Positions 31,774 through 40,298 of a DNA stretch of 50,522 nucleotides are shown here, one piece after another (position 1 is the stretch's first letter; the number at the start of each line of letters is the position of its first letter). The stretch lies in contig CBFDCR010000038.1 of assembly GCA_965603365.1 (NCBI GenBank), positions 1 through 50,522 of the forward strand, in the 5' to 3' direction. The translations under genes and the position numbers were made by a program. This DNA is from JAHELQ01 sp965603365 (lineage in GTDB: Bacteria > Acidobacteriota > Aminicenantia > UBA2199). The notes under the pieces are model-generated. The model made no database searches, was not told the origin of the DNA, and saw only the letters and a program-made list of their open reading frames with translations.

Positions 31774-33600
31774 TTGATGATTTTCCACAATATCTTAAAC
31801 CTTCAATGCCATGAGGACTATCAAAATCTTCATGGTGCGTCCCTATATATATTGGTTAGTTATACGCTTGACTTATACAAATTTTATATTGAAAAAAAGT
31901 TTAATATCCCGGGTAAAAGTCTTTGGTTTAAACGGATATATCGCTTTAAAGACTGGTTTACAGTAAGTAACTTTGAAGTAAATATCGCCATAGAGACTGT
32001 TACTCCTCTTAGGCCGGAAGAGATAGCGGATTATATGTGGTTTGAAGATCATATCGAAGGAATCGTGACTCAATCAATCAGAACTCTTTTTGAAAGAGGT
32101 GATTATAGAAATGCGTTGAATATTCTTTCTCAAGTACAGTCGTCAATTGAATTAATTAGTGAGCGGTTTGCTGTAGATGAATCCCTACATTTGTTTAGAG
32201 CAATCAAAGCAATCCTGTTGGATTTTGTTCGCAAAATCGATTTGAGCCAAATGGATGCAAGAAATGAGGAGTCAAAATTACGCGATATCCTTACTATAGT
32301 AAGGATATTCGGATTATCCTTCATCAACATCCTTCTCCGTTTTTCAAGGGGATTAAAAGATGTGAAAATAGAAGAATTTGAACAGCATATTGCCAGGATC
32401 AATTGGCGGAAAACGAAGACTATATACTCTAATAGCCTTCCCCACAAAGTATTGGAACAATTAGAAAACCTTAAAAAAGGCTTAAAATTTGAAATTGAAA
32501 TAGAAAAGGAAATAATTAGTCCTGAATGGTATCGAATTCAATTAGCCGCCTTTGGGTTCGTAATATTTATTTCAGAGTCCGTAGAAGAAATTGTGAAGGA
32601 ATTAGAAGTTGTTTTTGTGGATGGGGTTAAGGATTTCATTTCTGAAGAAAAATACATTTCTGTAGCTGAACTCATTCAAAGTGGACTCGAAGCTTGCCAT
32701 AAATTTGAATATCATATAGAGAACATTAAAGAGTGCTTCGAGAAGTTTAATAACCTGAGGCGGGCCCCTGATATCCCCTGGCCAAAAATTGAATGGGATA
32801 GACTTAGAGGGACGATGACTTCTGTAAAAGAGAATTTGATTACTTCATTGGGTGGCATTGTTCCCCATATAGTAAAATTTCCATCTTCGGAGCATTGGAC
32901 GGATTATTTGGGGTATGCTTATTACTCTCTTTTGAATGAGTGTTTTTTTGCTATGGAATCGGGAAATGAACGGCTATTTGAAACAGTATTTTCCGATGTA
33001 TTTGACTTACATTTTGAAGCAAGAGAACGCTTACAGAAGAAGTTGGCGGATTACGATAGAGAAACGCAATTTATTTACTGCACCGGACCACTTGTAGATA
33101 TGTTGGAGATATCTGGATATGCAATTCTTTTTACTGAGCTAAATGGGAAACATTACCGGCGTATCGTTGAAAAAACATGGGATAAATACTTCGGACTACC
33201 CGAAACCAGGAGAGATTTAAAACTTATAGCTGGGGTATTTGAATATCGTCATTCATTTCCCAGCATTTTCCCCCGTGATTTTTCGCGTCAACATTGGGAG
33301 CAACGTTATAGACAAAAAATGGTAAATCAAAATTTAATAACAGAGGAACATGGATTTTATTACGATCCGTTTAATCGTGAATTGCCAAAACATAAAAGTC
33401 CGATAATAAGAGCGATGATTAAAAATTTTGATTCTTTCAGTCCCAAAGACGTTTTTTTTGTTGAATATTTATTGAAATATCCTGAGTTAAAAGAGTTTGA
33501 TCTTCCCCGACAGATCAGATCATTGATAAAAAGATTGGAGGAAGAGAAAAAGAGAGATTTAAAAAAAGAGGGCGGTAATAAGAAAGAAAATGGCGAATGA
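31774..33600 (+). CDS. Large helical protein of unknown function, first gene of an overlapping pair
   Basis: 608 aa from the first ATG; the true start may lie upstream (see 31382-31773), in which case the gene is 5'-truncated or begins with a rare codon. I recognise no family. The sequence is mostly helical and charged, suggesting an alpha-solenoid. Notable stretches: NLHGASLYILVSYTLDLYKF near the N-terminus, a mildly hydrophobic FGLSFINILLRF near 180, and a very basic, Lys/Glu-rich C-terminus (residues 585-608). No signal peptide or catalytic motif is evident. The codon use is clearly more A+T-rich than in flanking housekeeping genes, a sign of transfer. It overlaps the next gene by 11 bp, so the two products probably act together. 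Confidence 0.7.
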   Translation: MMIFHNILNLQCHEDYQNLHGASLYILVSYTLDLYKFYIEKKFNIPGKSLWFKRIYRFKDWFTVSNFEVNIAIETVTPLRPEEIADYMWFEDHIEGIVTQSIRTLFERGDYRNALNILSQVQSSIELISERFAVDESLHLFRAIKAILLDFVRKIDLSQMDARNEESKLRDILTIVRIFGLSFINILLRFSRGLKDVKIEEFEQHIARINWRKTKTIYSNSLPHKVLEQLENLKKGLKFEIEIEKEIISPEWYRIQLAAFGFVIFISESVEEIVKELEVVFVDGVKDFISEEKYISVAELIQSGLEACHKFEYHIENIKECFEKFNNLRRAPDIPWPKIEWDRLRGTMTSVKENLITSLGGIVPHIVKFPSSEHWTDYLGYAYYSLLNECFFAMESGNERLFETVFSDVFDLHFEARERLQKKLADYDRETQFIYCTGPLVDMLEISGYAILFTELNGKHYRRIVEKTWDKYFGLPETRRDLKLIAGVFEYRHSFPSIFPRDFSRQHWEQRYRQKMVNQNLITEEHGFYYDPFNRELPKHKSPIIRAMIKNFDSFSPKDVFFVEYLLKYPELKEFDLPRQIRSLIKRLEEEKKRDLKKEGGNKKENGE

Positions 33601-34588
33601 TTTCGGAGATAAAAAGTATGTGAGTACCGGGCGATCGGTATCTTATTCAATCGATATGGTCGGGGAGGATGATTTGTTTTTAAAATCGTTCCCCAATTAT
33701 TTCCGTTATTTATTTCCTGGCCAACTTATTAACGATGTACGTAATACTATCATGCCTATTGGAGGATTGGCCGGTAAAAAAAACTTTTCTGCGAGGATAA
33801 TACCCGAGGACAAAAAGATAGAAAAGCTAGTAAAAGATGCGTTACCAGGCCGAGGGAGCTATGGAGATTTAAAAGAAAGTATTAGTGGCTTTTTTGGTGA
33901 TTGTGCCCAAACAATGATGTCATACGAAAAAGCTGTATGGGAGATTGCGTATCTATCTGAGGTGGAAGATGAAACATTTGTTAAATTTGACTTTATTTTC
34001 ATATCCCCTGAAACAATTATTCGTAGGCGAGGCAAATTAATCCAGTATGTTCCCAAAAAAATTGCAGAAGAGTTAGATTGTTCGCAATACATAGAACTGA
34101 TTCCCGAAAATATTCTAATATTTGAACTTCCCGGATATGTAAAAAAGAAATTCCGGAACATCATGGATTCTTTAGTTGCATTGAGCGATATCGGGATGCC
34201 GGATTTTTATCGGCAAAGTATCATGAGCCATAAGCCAAAACAAACCTTTTATGATCCTGAAAAACATATTGAAAAACAAAAATTGGCCTTAGCATATGCT
34301 ACAAGAACAATTGGCTGGAATGCCAGAAATTGGTTGAAAGATGATATGCTGGATTTTTATTATTTGCACAGACGACTCTTGTTTGAAAAATTTAAAATAG
34401 ATTTGAGAAATGAAATTCTCGATACGTTTAATAAAGGTCTTGAAATTGCCGGTGAGAAATTAAATTTTAATGCAAAACTTGTTATAGAAGGACTCCCAAC
34501 TCTGGAAGATGTATATGACGCCCAGGCACACCTGCAATCTGGAGATGTCCCCTTAGGCAAGATATTAGATCCCTTTTCTTTCTATTAA
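33590..34588 (+). CDS. 332-aa protein, possibly portal-like; second gene of the overlapping pair
   Basis: Starts inside the end of the 608-aa gene. The general pattern is faintly like phage portal proteins: a middle part with YEKAVWEIAYLSEVEDET, ISPETIIRRRGKLIQYVP and LIPENILIFELPG, followed by helices (NEILDTFNKGLEIAGEKL) and a C-terminal LPTLEDVYDAQAHLQSGDVPLG. No terminase, capsid or tail gene is nearby, so a prophage is not shown. The portal idea is a guess from spacing and mood of the sequence; the gene may belong to an undescribed two-component system. A+T-rich like its partner. Confidence 0.6.
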   Translation: MANDFGDKKYVSTGRSVSYSIDMVGEDDLFLKSFPNYFRYLFPGQLINDVRNTIMPIGGLAGKKNFSARIIPEDKKIEKLVKDALPGRGSYGDLKESISGFFGDCAQTMMSYEKAVWEIAYLSEVEDETFVKFDFIFISPETIIRRRGKLIQYVPKKIAEELDCSQYIELIPENILIFELPGYVKKKFRNIMDSLVALSDIGMPDFYRQSIMSHKPKQTFYDPEKHIEKQKLALAYATRTIGWNARNWLKDDMLDFYYLHRRLLFEKFKIDLRNEILDTFNKGLEIAGEKLNFNAKLVIEGLPTLEDVYDAQAHLQSGDVPLGKILDPFSFY

Positions 34589-34713
34589 ACTATTGTTAGG
34601 AAAATTTCGATGATATTGTTTGAGGTTGGTGATGAGTTAGAGGTCAGATTTTTATTTATGGTCTTACTGTCAGCCATAAAGCCCTTTCCTCGCCATTGAG
34701 TGCATTCAGGGTA

Positions 34714-35619
34714 TCATCCTTGAAGCGCCATTTTTTCCACTTCCTGGCGGGAAAGGCCGGTGGATTCGGCTATGATATTTAGATCGATTCCTTTCTTTAT
34801 CAACTTTTTGGCAATTTTAACCTTCTCCAATTTTTTTCCTTCTTTGACCCATCGTTGCGCTAATGTCGGCATAATGTCACCTCCATTCATTTGACTTTCT
34901 GTTAACATTTTTCCCAGTTCGTCGGGAGAAATTTCCTGGGTGGCTACAATATATGTCAAAAAAAACAACAACCGTTCTCTATCTTTGTGCAGCCCGCTCT
35001 TTTGCCAGAATGCAAGCACCCTCTGAATCGTCTCCGTATCATCATGATAAGCACTCTTAAACAGCAGCATCGCAGTTAACAAAAAAACATTATCTCCCAA
35101 CGCTTCATTACCCGGTTCATGGAAATCCCAGGTATTGGTGTCAAATAAAATATATTTAAAGTCGAGCAAAAATTTTTTTACTTCTTTACTGATATTAAAT
35201 TGATCATGAAAAGATGTCGGAATACTCCATTTCTTTTCTCCATGATAGAAAACAATCGGAACAATCACACGGAGTTGCTTTCCCTCGTCCGTGTCCTTTT
35301 GCCAGGTGTAATACATATATTTCAATATTTGAATCATAACCTGTGGATCTTCATAGGATTTGTGCTCAAATAAAAAGTATATATCGGTCTCTATTTTCCC
35401 CTGTGATTCACTCTTCATCATGGTCTGTGCCACGATATCGGAAAAATATCCTTTGAGTTTATCACTGACATAACCGGTCATATCCAGCGTTATCCTGGAT
35501 AGATCCAGCTCATTGAGGATTTTTTGTGGGAGGGCGATCTGGAGGAAGGAACGGACGTTCTCTTCATTGGCAAAGACCTTCTTAAAAAAATGATCATGTA
35601 CGTTATCGACTTTGTCCAT
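34714..35619 (-). CDS. Rpn-family PD-(D/E)XK nuclease (YhgA-like)
   Basis: 301 aa. The start (NVHDHFFKKVFANEENVRSFLQIALPQKI) and ETDIYFLFEHKSY (about residues 77-89, supplying the acidic and E-x-K catalytic positions) are typical of Rpn recombination-promoting nucleases, formerly called transposase_31. FYHGEKKW follows as in the family. The C-terminal tail (AKKLIKKGIDLNIIAESTGLSRQEVEKM) is the repeat-like helix found at Rpn ends. These genes are common in accessory regions and vary rapidly at the C-terminus. No terminal repeats were seen around it. Confidence 0.9.
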   Translation of the reverse strand: MDKVDNVHDHFFKKVFANEENVRSFLQIALPQKILNELDLSRITLDMTGYVSDKLKGYFSDIVAQTMMKSESQGKIETDIYFLFEHKSYEDPQVMIQILKYMYYTWQKDTDEGKQLRVIVPIVFYHGEKKWSIPTSFHDQFNISKEVKKFLLDFKYILFDTNTWDFHEPGNEALGDNVFLLTAMLLFKSAYHDDTETIQRVLAFWQKSGLHKDRERLLFFLTYIVATQEISPDELGKMLTESQMNGGDIMPTLAQRWVKEGKKLEKVKIAKKLIKKGIDLNIIAESTGLSRQEVEKMALQG

Positions 35620-35899
35620 CGACGTTAATAATAAGACGATTTACCCGAATTGTCAACCGGGAGTTTCACCCTTTCTCTTTTTAAAAACAAACATCGTATA
35701 TCCTCCGTTTTATCACTTTTATCTTATAAGATCATCTTTTTTTGCCTCAGATCTATGACTCTGAGATATAAATCCGTGATGCAGAGAACACCTCCAGATC
35801 CACCGCCTTAAGGGTGTCGGTGACCTTTTCGATCAACGACTTGATGTCGTCGCCGGTAAGAGAAAAAAGGAAAAAGGGATTAGCAGGTTTTAATAAATT

Positions 35900-35928
35900 T
35901 TGACTCCGGCTCTTTTCGATGCTATAAT
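35900..35928 (+). promoter_or_regulatory. Sigma70-type promoter for the PHP-domain gene
   Basis: TTGACT (35900-35905), 17-bp spacer, perfect TATAAT (35923-35928), 26 bp before the ATG at 35955. The rest of the 335-bp gap 35620-35954 holds nothing that I recognise; a minus-strand open frame there is discussed among the rejected items. Confidence 0.75.
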
Positions 35929-35954
35929 TTTCTCTAAATAATAAGAGAGCGACC

Positions 35955-37631
35955 ATGAAAACCGTCAAAAAAATCCTGAAATACATCTTTTACGCAGTCA
36001 TCATTATCATTATACTCACCATCTTCCCTATCCTGACCTTTCATAAAGAACCCAATCTCAACCCCCTGCAGTCATTCTACAAGAAGGGAGTCTACCATAT
36101 TCATTCCATCTTCTCCGACGGCAAAGGGGATATCGCCGAAATTAGCGGCGCCGCCTCCGATCTGAAACTGGATTTTGTCATCCTCACCGACCACGGAAGG
36201 CCGAACCTCGAATCAGCCCAATCTACCGGTTGGCATCACAATGTACTGCTGATCGGCGGATCGGAATTTTCATTAAACTGCGGCCACCTGGCGGCAGCGG
36301 GTTTTAAGATCCCCGCCTACATCTTCCCACCGGAACCCCAGGAGGCCATTAACGAGGTCAACCGGGACGGGGGGCTCACCTTTATCTCCCACCCCTTTGA
36401 TGGCAAGATCCCCTGGACAGATTGGGACGTCAAGGATTTTACCGGCCTGGAGGTGTTGAGCTCCTACAGCAGCGCCCGCAAAGCCGGAATTTTTAAACTC
36501 TTGTTCTTTCCCCTTCAATACCTCTTTCATCACGACTATGCCCTGCTCAATACCTTGCAACACCCGGAAGAAAATTTCAACAAATGGGATGAATTGAATT
36601 CCTGGGGACGGTTTTACGGTATCTATGCCCTGGATGCCCACGCCAAACTGCCGATCGGTAAGGAAAGTTCCCTCAACTTCCCATCCTATGCCGCCCTGTT
36701 CAACATCCTCACCGTTTACGTCAAAATCGACGAAGACCTGGGCCAAGATCCCCGGAAAGCGGCCGGGACCATCATTTCTGCCTTAAAAAGGGGGCGGTTT
36801 TTCAACTGCATCGAGGCCATCAGCCCGGCCAACGGCTTTGAAACCCACTTTCTCTCCGATGACGACGAAATCGTGGAAATGGGTGGTGCAACTCCTGCCA
36901 GTTGCGGACGCATCATCATTAAACTGCCCTTCGAGTTTGCCACCGATGTCCTCATTAAAAAAGATGGCCGGATCTTTCGTAAAATAGAAGAAAATGTGCG
37001 TAAGAACCTGGAAATTGAGATCACCGAACCGGGGGTCTACCGCCTGGAAATATACGCCCACGAGAATAAATTCAGCGATTTGCCCTGGATCGCCACCAAC
37101 CCCTTCTTTATCGGGAAAAGACAGAATATCCCGGTCCAGGCAGCACCGGCACCGAAAAAAATATTGGTCAACCGGACAGATTTTTTCAAAATCGAAAAGG
37201 ACCCGGAATCCGAGGGGTCCCTGATTACCGAACAATCCGATACAGGTGAATGGCTCGGCGGATTTTCATTTAGGCTCCCCCGGGAACCCCAAAACAAAGA
37301 TTTCTGGGTGGCCTTAGCCAGACGGCAGCAGTTTGACTTCTCTGATTATAAAGGCGTCATCTTCGGGGCCAAATCGGAACCCGGCGGCCGCTTCTGGCTG
37401 GAATTCCGAACCGGGGCAGACGACCAAAAGACCTGGTACCGCCACTCCTTCCCTGCCAGGCCCCAATGGAAGACCATCTATATCCCTTTCGACAAATTCC
37501 ATCCCCACTCTGGCGAAGAGATGCCACCGGAACCCTCAAAAATTTTTGCCCTGTTTTTTTCGATTAACAACCAGATCGCCTACCCCGGCGCCTCCGGCAC
37601 CCTCTACCTTAAAAACATCGGTCTATATTAA
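35955..37631 (+). CDS. Membrane-anchored PHP-domain phosphoesterase with C-terminal beta-sandwich
   Basis: 558 aa. N-terminal membrane anchor (about residues 9-29). PHP domain: YHIHSIFSDG (His48, His50, Asp55), ILTDHG (Asp79, His80), GSEFS (Glu104), FISHPFDG and ALDAHAK, so the metal ligands are complete. It probably hydrolyses a phosphoester outside the cytoplasm, substrate unknown. The last ~150 residues (from about 415) look like a CIA30/carbohydrate-binding beta-sandwich: FDFSDYKGVIFGAKSEPGGRFWLEF and WKTIYIPFDKF. Such a domain could target glycans or other surface polymers. Not linked to a neighbour operon. Confidence 0.88.
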   Translation: MKTVKKILKYIFYAVIIIIILTIFPILTFHKEPNLNPLQSFYKKGVYHIHSIFSDGKGDIAEISGAASDLKLDFVILTDHGRPNLESAQSTGWHHNVLLIGGSEFSLNCGHLAAAGFKIPAYIFPPEPQEAINEVNRDGGLTFISHPFDGKIPWTDWDVKDFTGLEVLSSYSSARKAGIFKLLFFPLQYLFHHDYALLNTLQHPEENFNKWDELNSWGRFYGIYALDAHAKLPIGKESSLNFPSYAALFNILTVYVKIDEDLGQDPRKAAGTIISALKRGRFFNCIEAISPANGFETHFLSDDDEIVEMGGATPASCGRIIIKLPFEFATDVLIKKDGRIFRKIEENVRKNLEIEITEPGVYRLEIYAHENKFSDLPWIATNPFFIGKRQNIPVQAAPAPKKILVNRTDFFKIEKDPESEGSLITEQSDTGEWLGGFSFRLPREPQNKDFWVALARRQQFDFSDYKGVIFGAKSEPGGRFWLEFRTGADDQKTWYRHSFPARPQWKTIYIPFDKFHPHSGEEMPPEPSKIFALFFSINNQIAYPGASGTLYLKNIGLY

Positions 37632-37748
37632 AACAAAAGAGAATGTATCATTTTTTTCAGCTAACAATTGACAAAAGCTCCCAAAAAACATAAAATTCTG
37701 TATTGAATCATTATTCAACTTTTCATTTTTATTGAAAAAGGAGGCAAA

Positions 37749-38030
37749 ATGGTACAAGTTGGCAATGTCCCGGAAATCAAAGCGGTGAAGAAGCATCTGG
37801 ATGAATTGAAAGACAACGGGCTCGTCAAAGACTGGGAGCTGCCTTACGAGCACATCTTAACACGACTCACGGCAGCCATTTTCTTTATAACCCCCACCGA
37901 CGACTCCAAACTGGAAGAAATCTGGAAGGAACTGGACAAGCATCCCCGCCTTCATTACCGGAGAAATGAGGAGAGGAAACTATCCGACCTGGTGTGGCGG
38001 GTGGAATTTAATAAAGATTTCGAGCTTTAA
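37749..38030 (+). CDS. Small soluble hypothetical protein
   Basis: 93 aa. GGAGG lies 5 bp before the ATG. Mixed alpha/beta with no signal peptide and no membrane helix; HILTRLTAAIFFITPTDD may be a central strand. No family was recognised. It converges with the aldehyde dehydrogenase gene, with a palindrome between. Confidence 0.7.
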   Translation: MVQVGNVPEIKAVKKHLDELKDNGLVKDWELPYEHILTRLTAAIFFITPTDDSKLEEIWKELDKHPRLHYRRNEERKLSDLVWRVEFNKDFEL

Positions 38031-38061
38031 TCAGATTCTTTCCCAGGTAAGCCGTAGGTAG

Positions 38062-38090
38062 TGTAGGGAACGCAGGAGGCGTTCCCTACA
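38062..38090. repeat. Intergenic palindrome of the GTAGGG family (copy 2)
   Basis: 12-bp perfect arms TGTAGGGAACGC and its complement around AGGAG. It lies between two convergent genes (stops at 38030 and 38095) and could act as a transcription stop for both, though no U-run follows. Confidence 0.8.
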
Positions 38091-38094
38091 AAAT

Positions 38095-39690
38095 TCATAA
38101 TAATTTTTCTCTCGATCCTATCACATCGTCTCTCATCCAACGGTTGTTCAGCAGCCGCCAGATCCGGCGGATATTTTTGTCTTGAAGTTCCGGGGGCAGC
38201 ATCTGAAGGGGAAAATTCTGATAGCAAACAGGCCGGACAAAACGCTGTAAGGCCAGGGAACCCACCGAGGTGGAACGTATATCGGTAGCGGCCGGATAGG
38301 GCCCGCCGTGATGCATGGCGGGGCAAACCTCCACACCGGTGGGGACACCGCCATACAGCAGTCGTCCCACTCTACATTCCAGTATAGAAATTAATTCGGG
38401 AAACCGCCGCAGGTCCTCGCCAGTCGCCTGAATGGTGGCGGTTAACTGCCCCTGCAGATGTTGGGCCACCTCCAGCAGTTGTCCCGGTGTATCGCTCTGC
38501 ACCACCAGGGTGGAGGGCCCGAATACCTCCTCTGCCAGCCGGTCATTATCTAAAAATACCGCTGCCGATGTGACCAAAACGGCAGGAGTGGCTCTATTTC
38601 CCGACTCTCCCGCCAATTCTACCCCCGGGATATTCAGAAATTCCTTAATTCCCCTTTGATAAGACTCTTGAATCCCGGCATAAATCATGATGCCCGCAGG
38701 GATCTGGGATACTTCACGGACCAGTTTTTGAATAAATAATTCCAGGGCATCGCTTTTAATTCCCGCCACCAGGCCGGGATTGGTGCAGAATTGCCCCACC
38801 CCCAGGGTCACCGATTGGGCCAGTTGCCGGGCGATCTCGTCACCCTTCTCCTTCAGGGCAGCGGGCAATACAAATACCGGGTTGATGCTGCCCATCTCCG
38901 CATAAACGGGAATCGGCCGGGGACGAGAAGCGGCGGCGTCAAACAGGGCCCGACCGCCCTTTAATGAACCGGTAAAGGCCACAGCCTGAGTAAGAGGATG
39001 GGTCACCAATTCCAGTCCCACCCGGTGTTCGACCCCATGTACCATCGAAAAGATCCCCGGCGGCATATTGGACTGTCGGGCCGCCGCCAAAATCGCCCGG
39101 GCCACCAATTCCGCTGTACCGGGATGTCCGGGGTGGGCCTTGACCACCACCGGGTTACCGGCGGCCAGCGCCGAAATCGTATCGCCCCCGGCAGCGGAAA
39201 AGGCCAGGGGAAAGTTGCTGGCGGCAAACACCACCACCGGACCCAGGGGAATCAGCATCTGCCGGATATCCGCTTTGGGGACAGGCTTTCGCGCCGGATC
39301 GGCAGTGTCGATGCGCGCCCCCTTCCAGGAGCCCTCTCTGACCTCTTGAGCAAACATACGAATCTGGTTCACGGTGCGGCCCCGTTCGCCCCTGAGCCGG
39401 TTCTCATCTAACGCAGTTTCCATCGAGGCCCTCCGAATCAACCGATCCCCCAGTTCCTCGATACCTGCGGCAATGCCCTCCAGGAAACCGGCAATCTCAC
39501 CAGGGGTTTTCTGCCGATAGACCGCAAATGCCTCCTGGGCCATCTCCAGGGCCTGCCGAATTTCCTCCCAGGTGACCTCATAAAACACGGGTTCCAGTTT
39601 TTCCCCGGTCATCGGCTCAATACCGTAAAACTGCCGCTTGCCGCCACCAGACCATTCACCGCCAATCAAATTTTTGCCAGCTAATTCCAT
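38095..39690 (-). CDS. Aldehyde dehydrogenase, 2,5-dioxovalerate (ketoglutarate semialdehyde) type
   Basis: 531 aa from the ATG at 39690: the GGAGGT that serves it sits in the codons after an earlier ATG (39702). The N-terminal LAGKNLIGGEWSGG and the C-terminal RFVRPVCYQNFP are characteristic of alpha-ketoglutarate semialdehyde dehydrogenases. Cofactor loop FAASNFPLAFSAAGGD and FTGS, catalytic Glu in AEMGSINPVF and catalytic Cys in GQFCTNPG are all present. It oxidises a semialdehyde using NAD(P)+, in the oxidative pentose or hydroxyproline pathways. No other pathway gene is in view. Confidence 0.9.
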   Translation of the reverse strand: MELAGKNLIGGEWSGGGKRQFYGIEPMTGEKLEPVFYEVTWEEIRQALEMAQEAFAVYRQKTPGEIAGFLEGIAAGIEELGDRLIRRASMETALDENRLRGERGRTVNQIRMFAQEVREGSWKGARIDTADPARKPVPKADIRQMLIPLGPVVVFAASNFPLAFSAAGGDTISALAAGNPVVVKAHPGHPGTAELVARAILAAARQSNMPPGIFSMVHGVEHRVGLELVTHPLTQAVAFTGSLKGGRALFDAAASRPRPIPVYAEMGSINPVFVLPAALKEKGDEIARQLAQSVTLGVGQFCTNPGLVAGIKSDALELFIQKLVREVSQIPAGIMIYAGIQESYQRGIKEFLNIPGVELAGESGNRATPAVLVTSAAVFLDNDRLAEEVFGPSTLVVQSDTPGQLLEVAQHLQGQLTATIQATGEDLRRFPELISILECRVGRLLYGGVPTGVEVCPAMHHGGPYPAATDIRSTSVGSLALQRFVRPVCYQNFPLQMLPPELQDKNIRRIWRLLNNRWMRDDVIGSREKLL

Positions 39691-39806
39691 AGACACCTCC
39701 ATACTGCGTCATACCACTTATTATACCATCTTTTAGCCCCCGGGTAATTTCCTGATCTTCCGGAGGGTCTTTTTCAGCCGGAGAAATAAAAAATTATTCT
39801 TCGCTA

Positions 39807-39835
39807 TTGACATGATTTCCCCGCGGGTATATCTT
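39807..39835 (+). promoter_or_regulatory. Promoter for the RiPP-like precursor gene
   Basis: TTGACA (39807-39812), 17-bp spacer, TATCTT (39830-39835). The start codon is 48 bp downstream, with AAGGAGGAG just before it. Confidence 0.6.
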
Positions 39836-39883
39836 AAATTACATGAAGAAGGAGAATGATCAACATAAAACAAGGAGGAGTCA

Positions 39884-40084
39884 ATGAAATCAAAAAAACC
39901 GAACAAAAAATTATCCTTCAGCAAGACCACCATTGTCAGCCTGGGAAACAAAGAACAACGGGCCGTAAAGGGTGGATACTATTACACCGAGATGTGGGGA
40001 GATTGCTATACCTGGCATCCGGTCTGTTTTACCAAACCCGTTTATAAGTGTCTGCCCTTTACCAGTCCGGAAATCTGCGCCTAA
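39884..40084 (+). CDS. RiPP precursor peptide, double-Gly leader, lanthipeptide-like
   Basis: 66 aa. The leader (residues 1-31) has a basic start, then KKLSFSKTTIVSLGNKEQ, then AVKGG. It fits the GG-leader pattern of class I lanthipeptide/natural-product precursors known from Bacteroidota (KKL.L.K.TI..L...E...V.GG). The 35-residue core carries Cys41, Cys48, Cys56 and Cys65, each preceded by Thr or Ser: Thr35, Thr43, Thr50 and Thr60/Ser61. This regular pairing suits lanthionine-type rings, though disulfides or another chemistry are possible. AAGGAGGAG supports the start. No LanB, LanC, radical SAM or peptidase/transporter gene is in the window, so modifying enzymes would have to lie elsewhere. 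Confidence 0.78.
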   Translation: MKSKKPNKKLSFSKTTIVSLGNKEQRAVKGGYYYTEMWGDCYTWHPVCFTKPVYKCLPFTSPEICA

Positions 40085-40162
40085 CCCCTTCCTTCGCTGC
40101 ATACAAGCCGATGAAACCGGGGATACCGGCAATGCGGACGAGTATCAGATCTAACAGATCGG

Positions 40163-40192
40163 TGTAGGGGACGCAGATCTGCGTCCCCTACA
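40163..40192. repeat. Intergenic palindrome of the GTAGGG family (copy 3, perfect)
   Basis: Thirty bases forming a perfect palindrome with 15-bp arms (TGTAGGGGACGCAGA and its complement). It lies 79 bp after the precursor gene stop. No loop bases are present. Confidence 0.9.
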
Positions 40193-40298
40193 ATCTTTCC
40201 CGGAAGTGAGAAAAATTTATAATTACTTCTCCTTGCCGGTAGAAATTATCGTGCATTTGGGTTAAAATTAAGGCCAGAGATACGAATGGAGGATCTCG

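Noticed and set aside
33590..34588. Prophage call from a portal-like protein and the CHAP-like lysin nearby
   Set aside because: No terminase, capsid, tail or integrase gene and no attachment repeats are visible; the portal likeness is weak.
35753..35986. 77-codon minus-strand frame ending VFSASRIYISES
   Set aside because: The second half looks faintly protein-like, but the frame overlaps the strong promoter and start of the PHP gene, has no ribosome site, and matches nothing I know. At best a remnant gene end.
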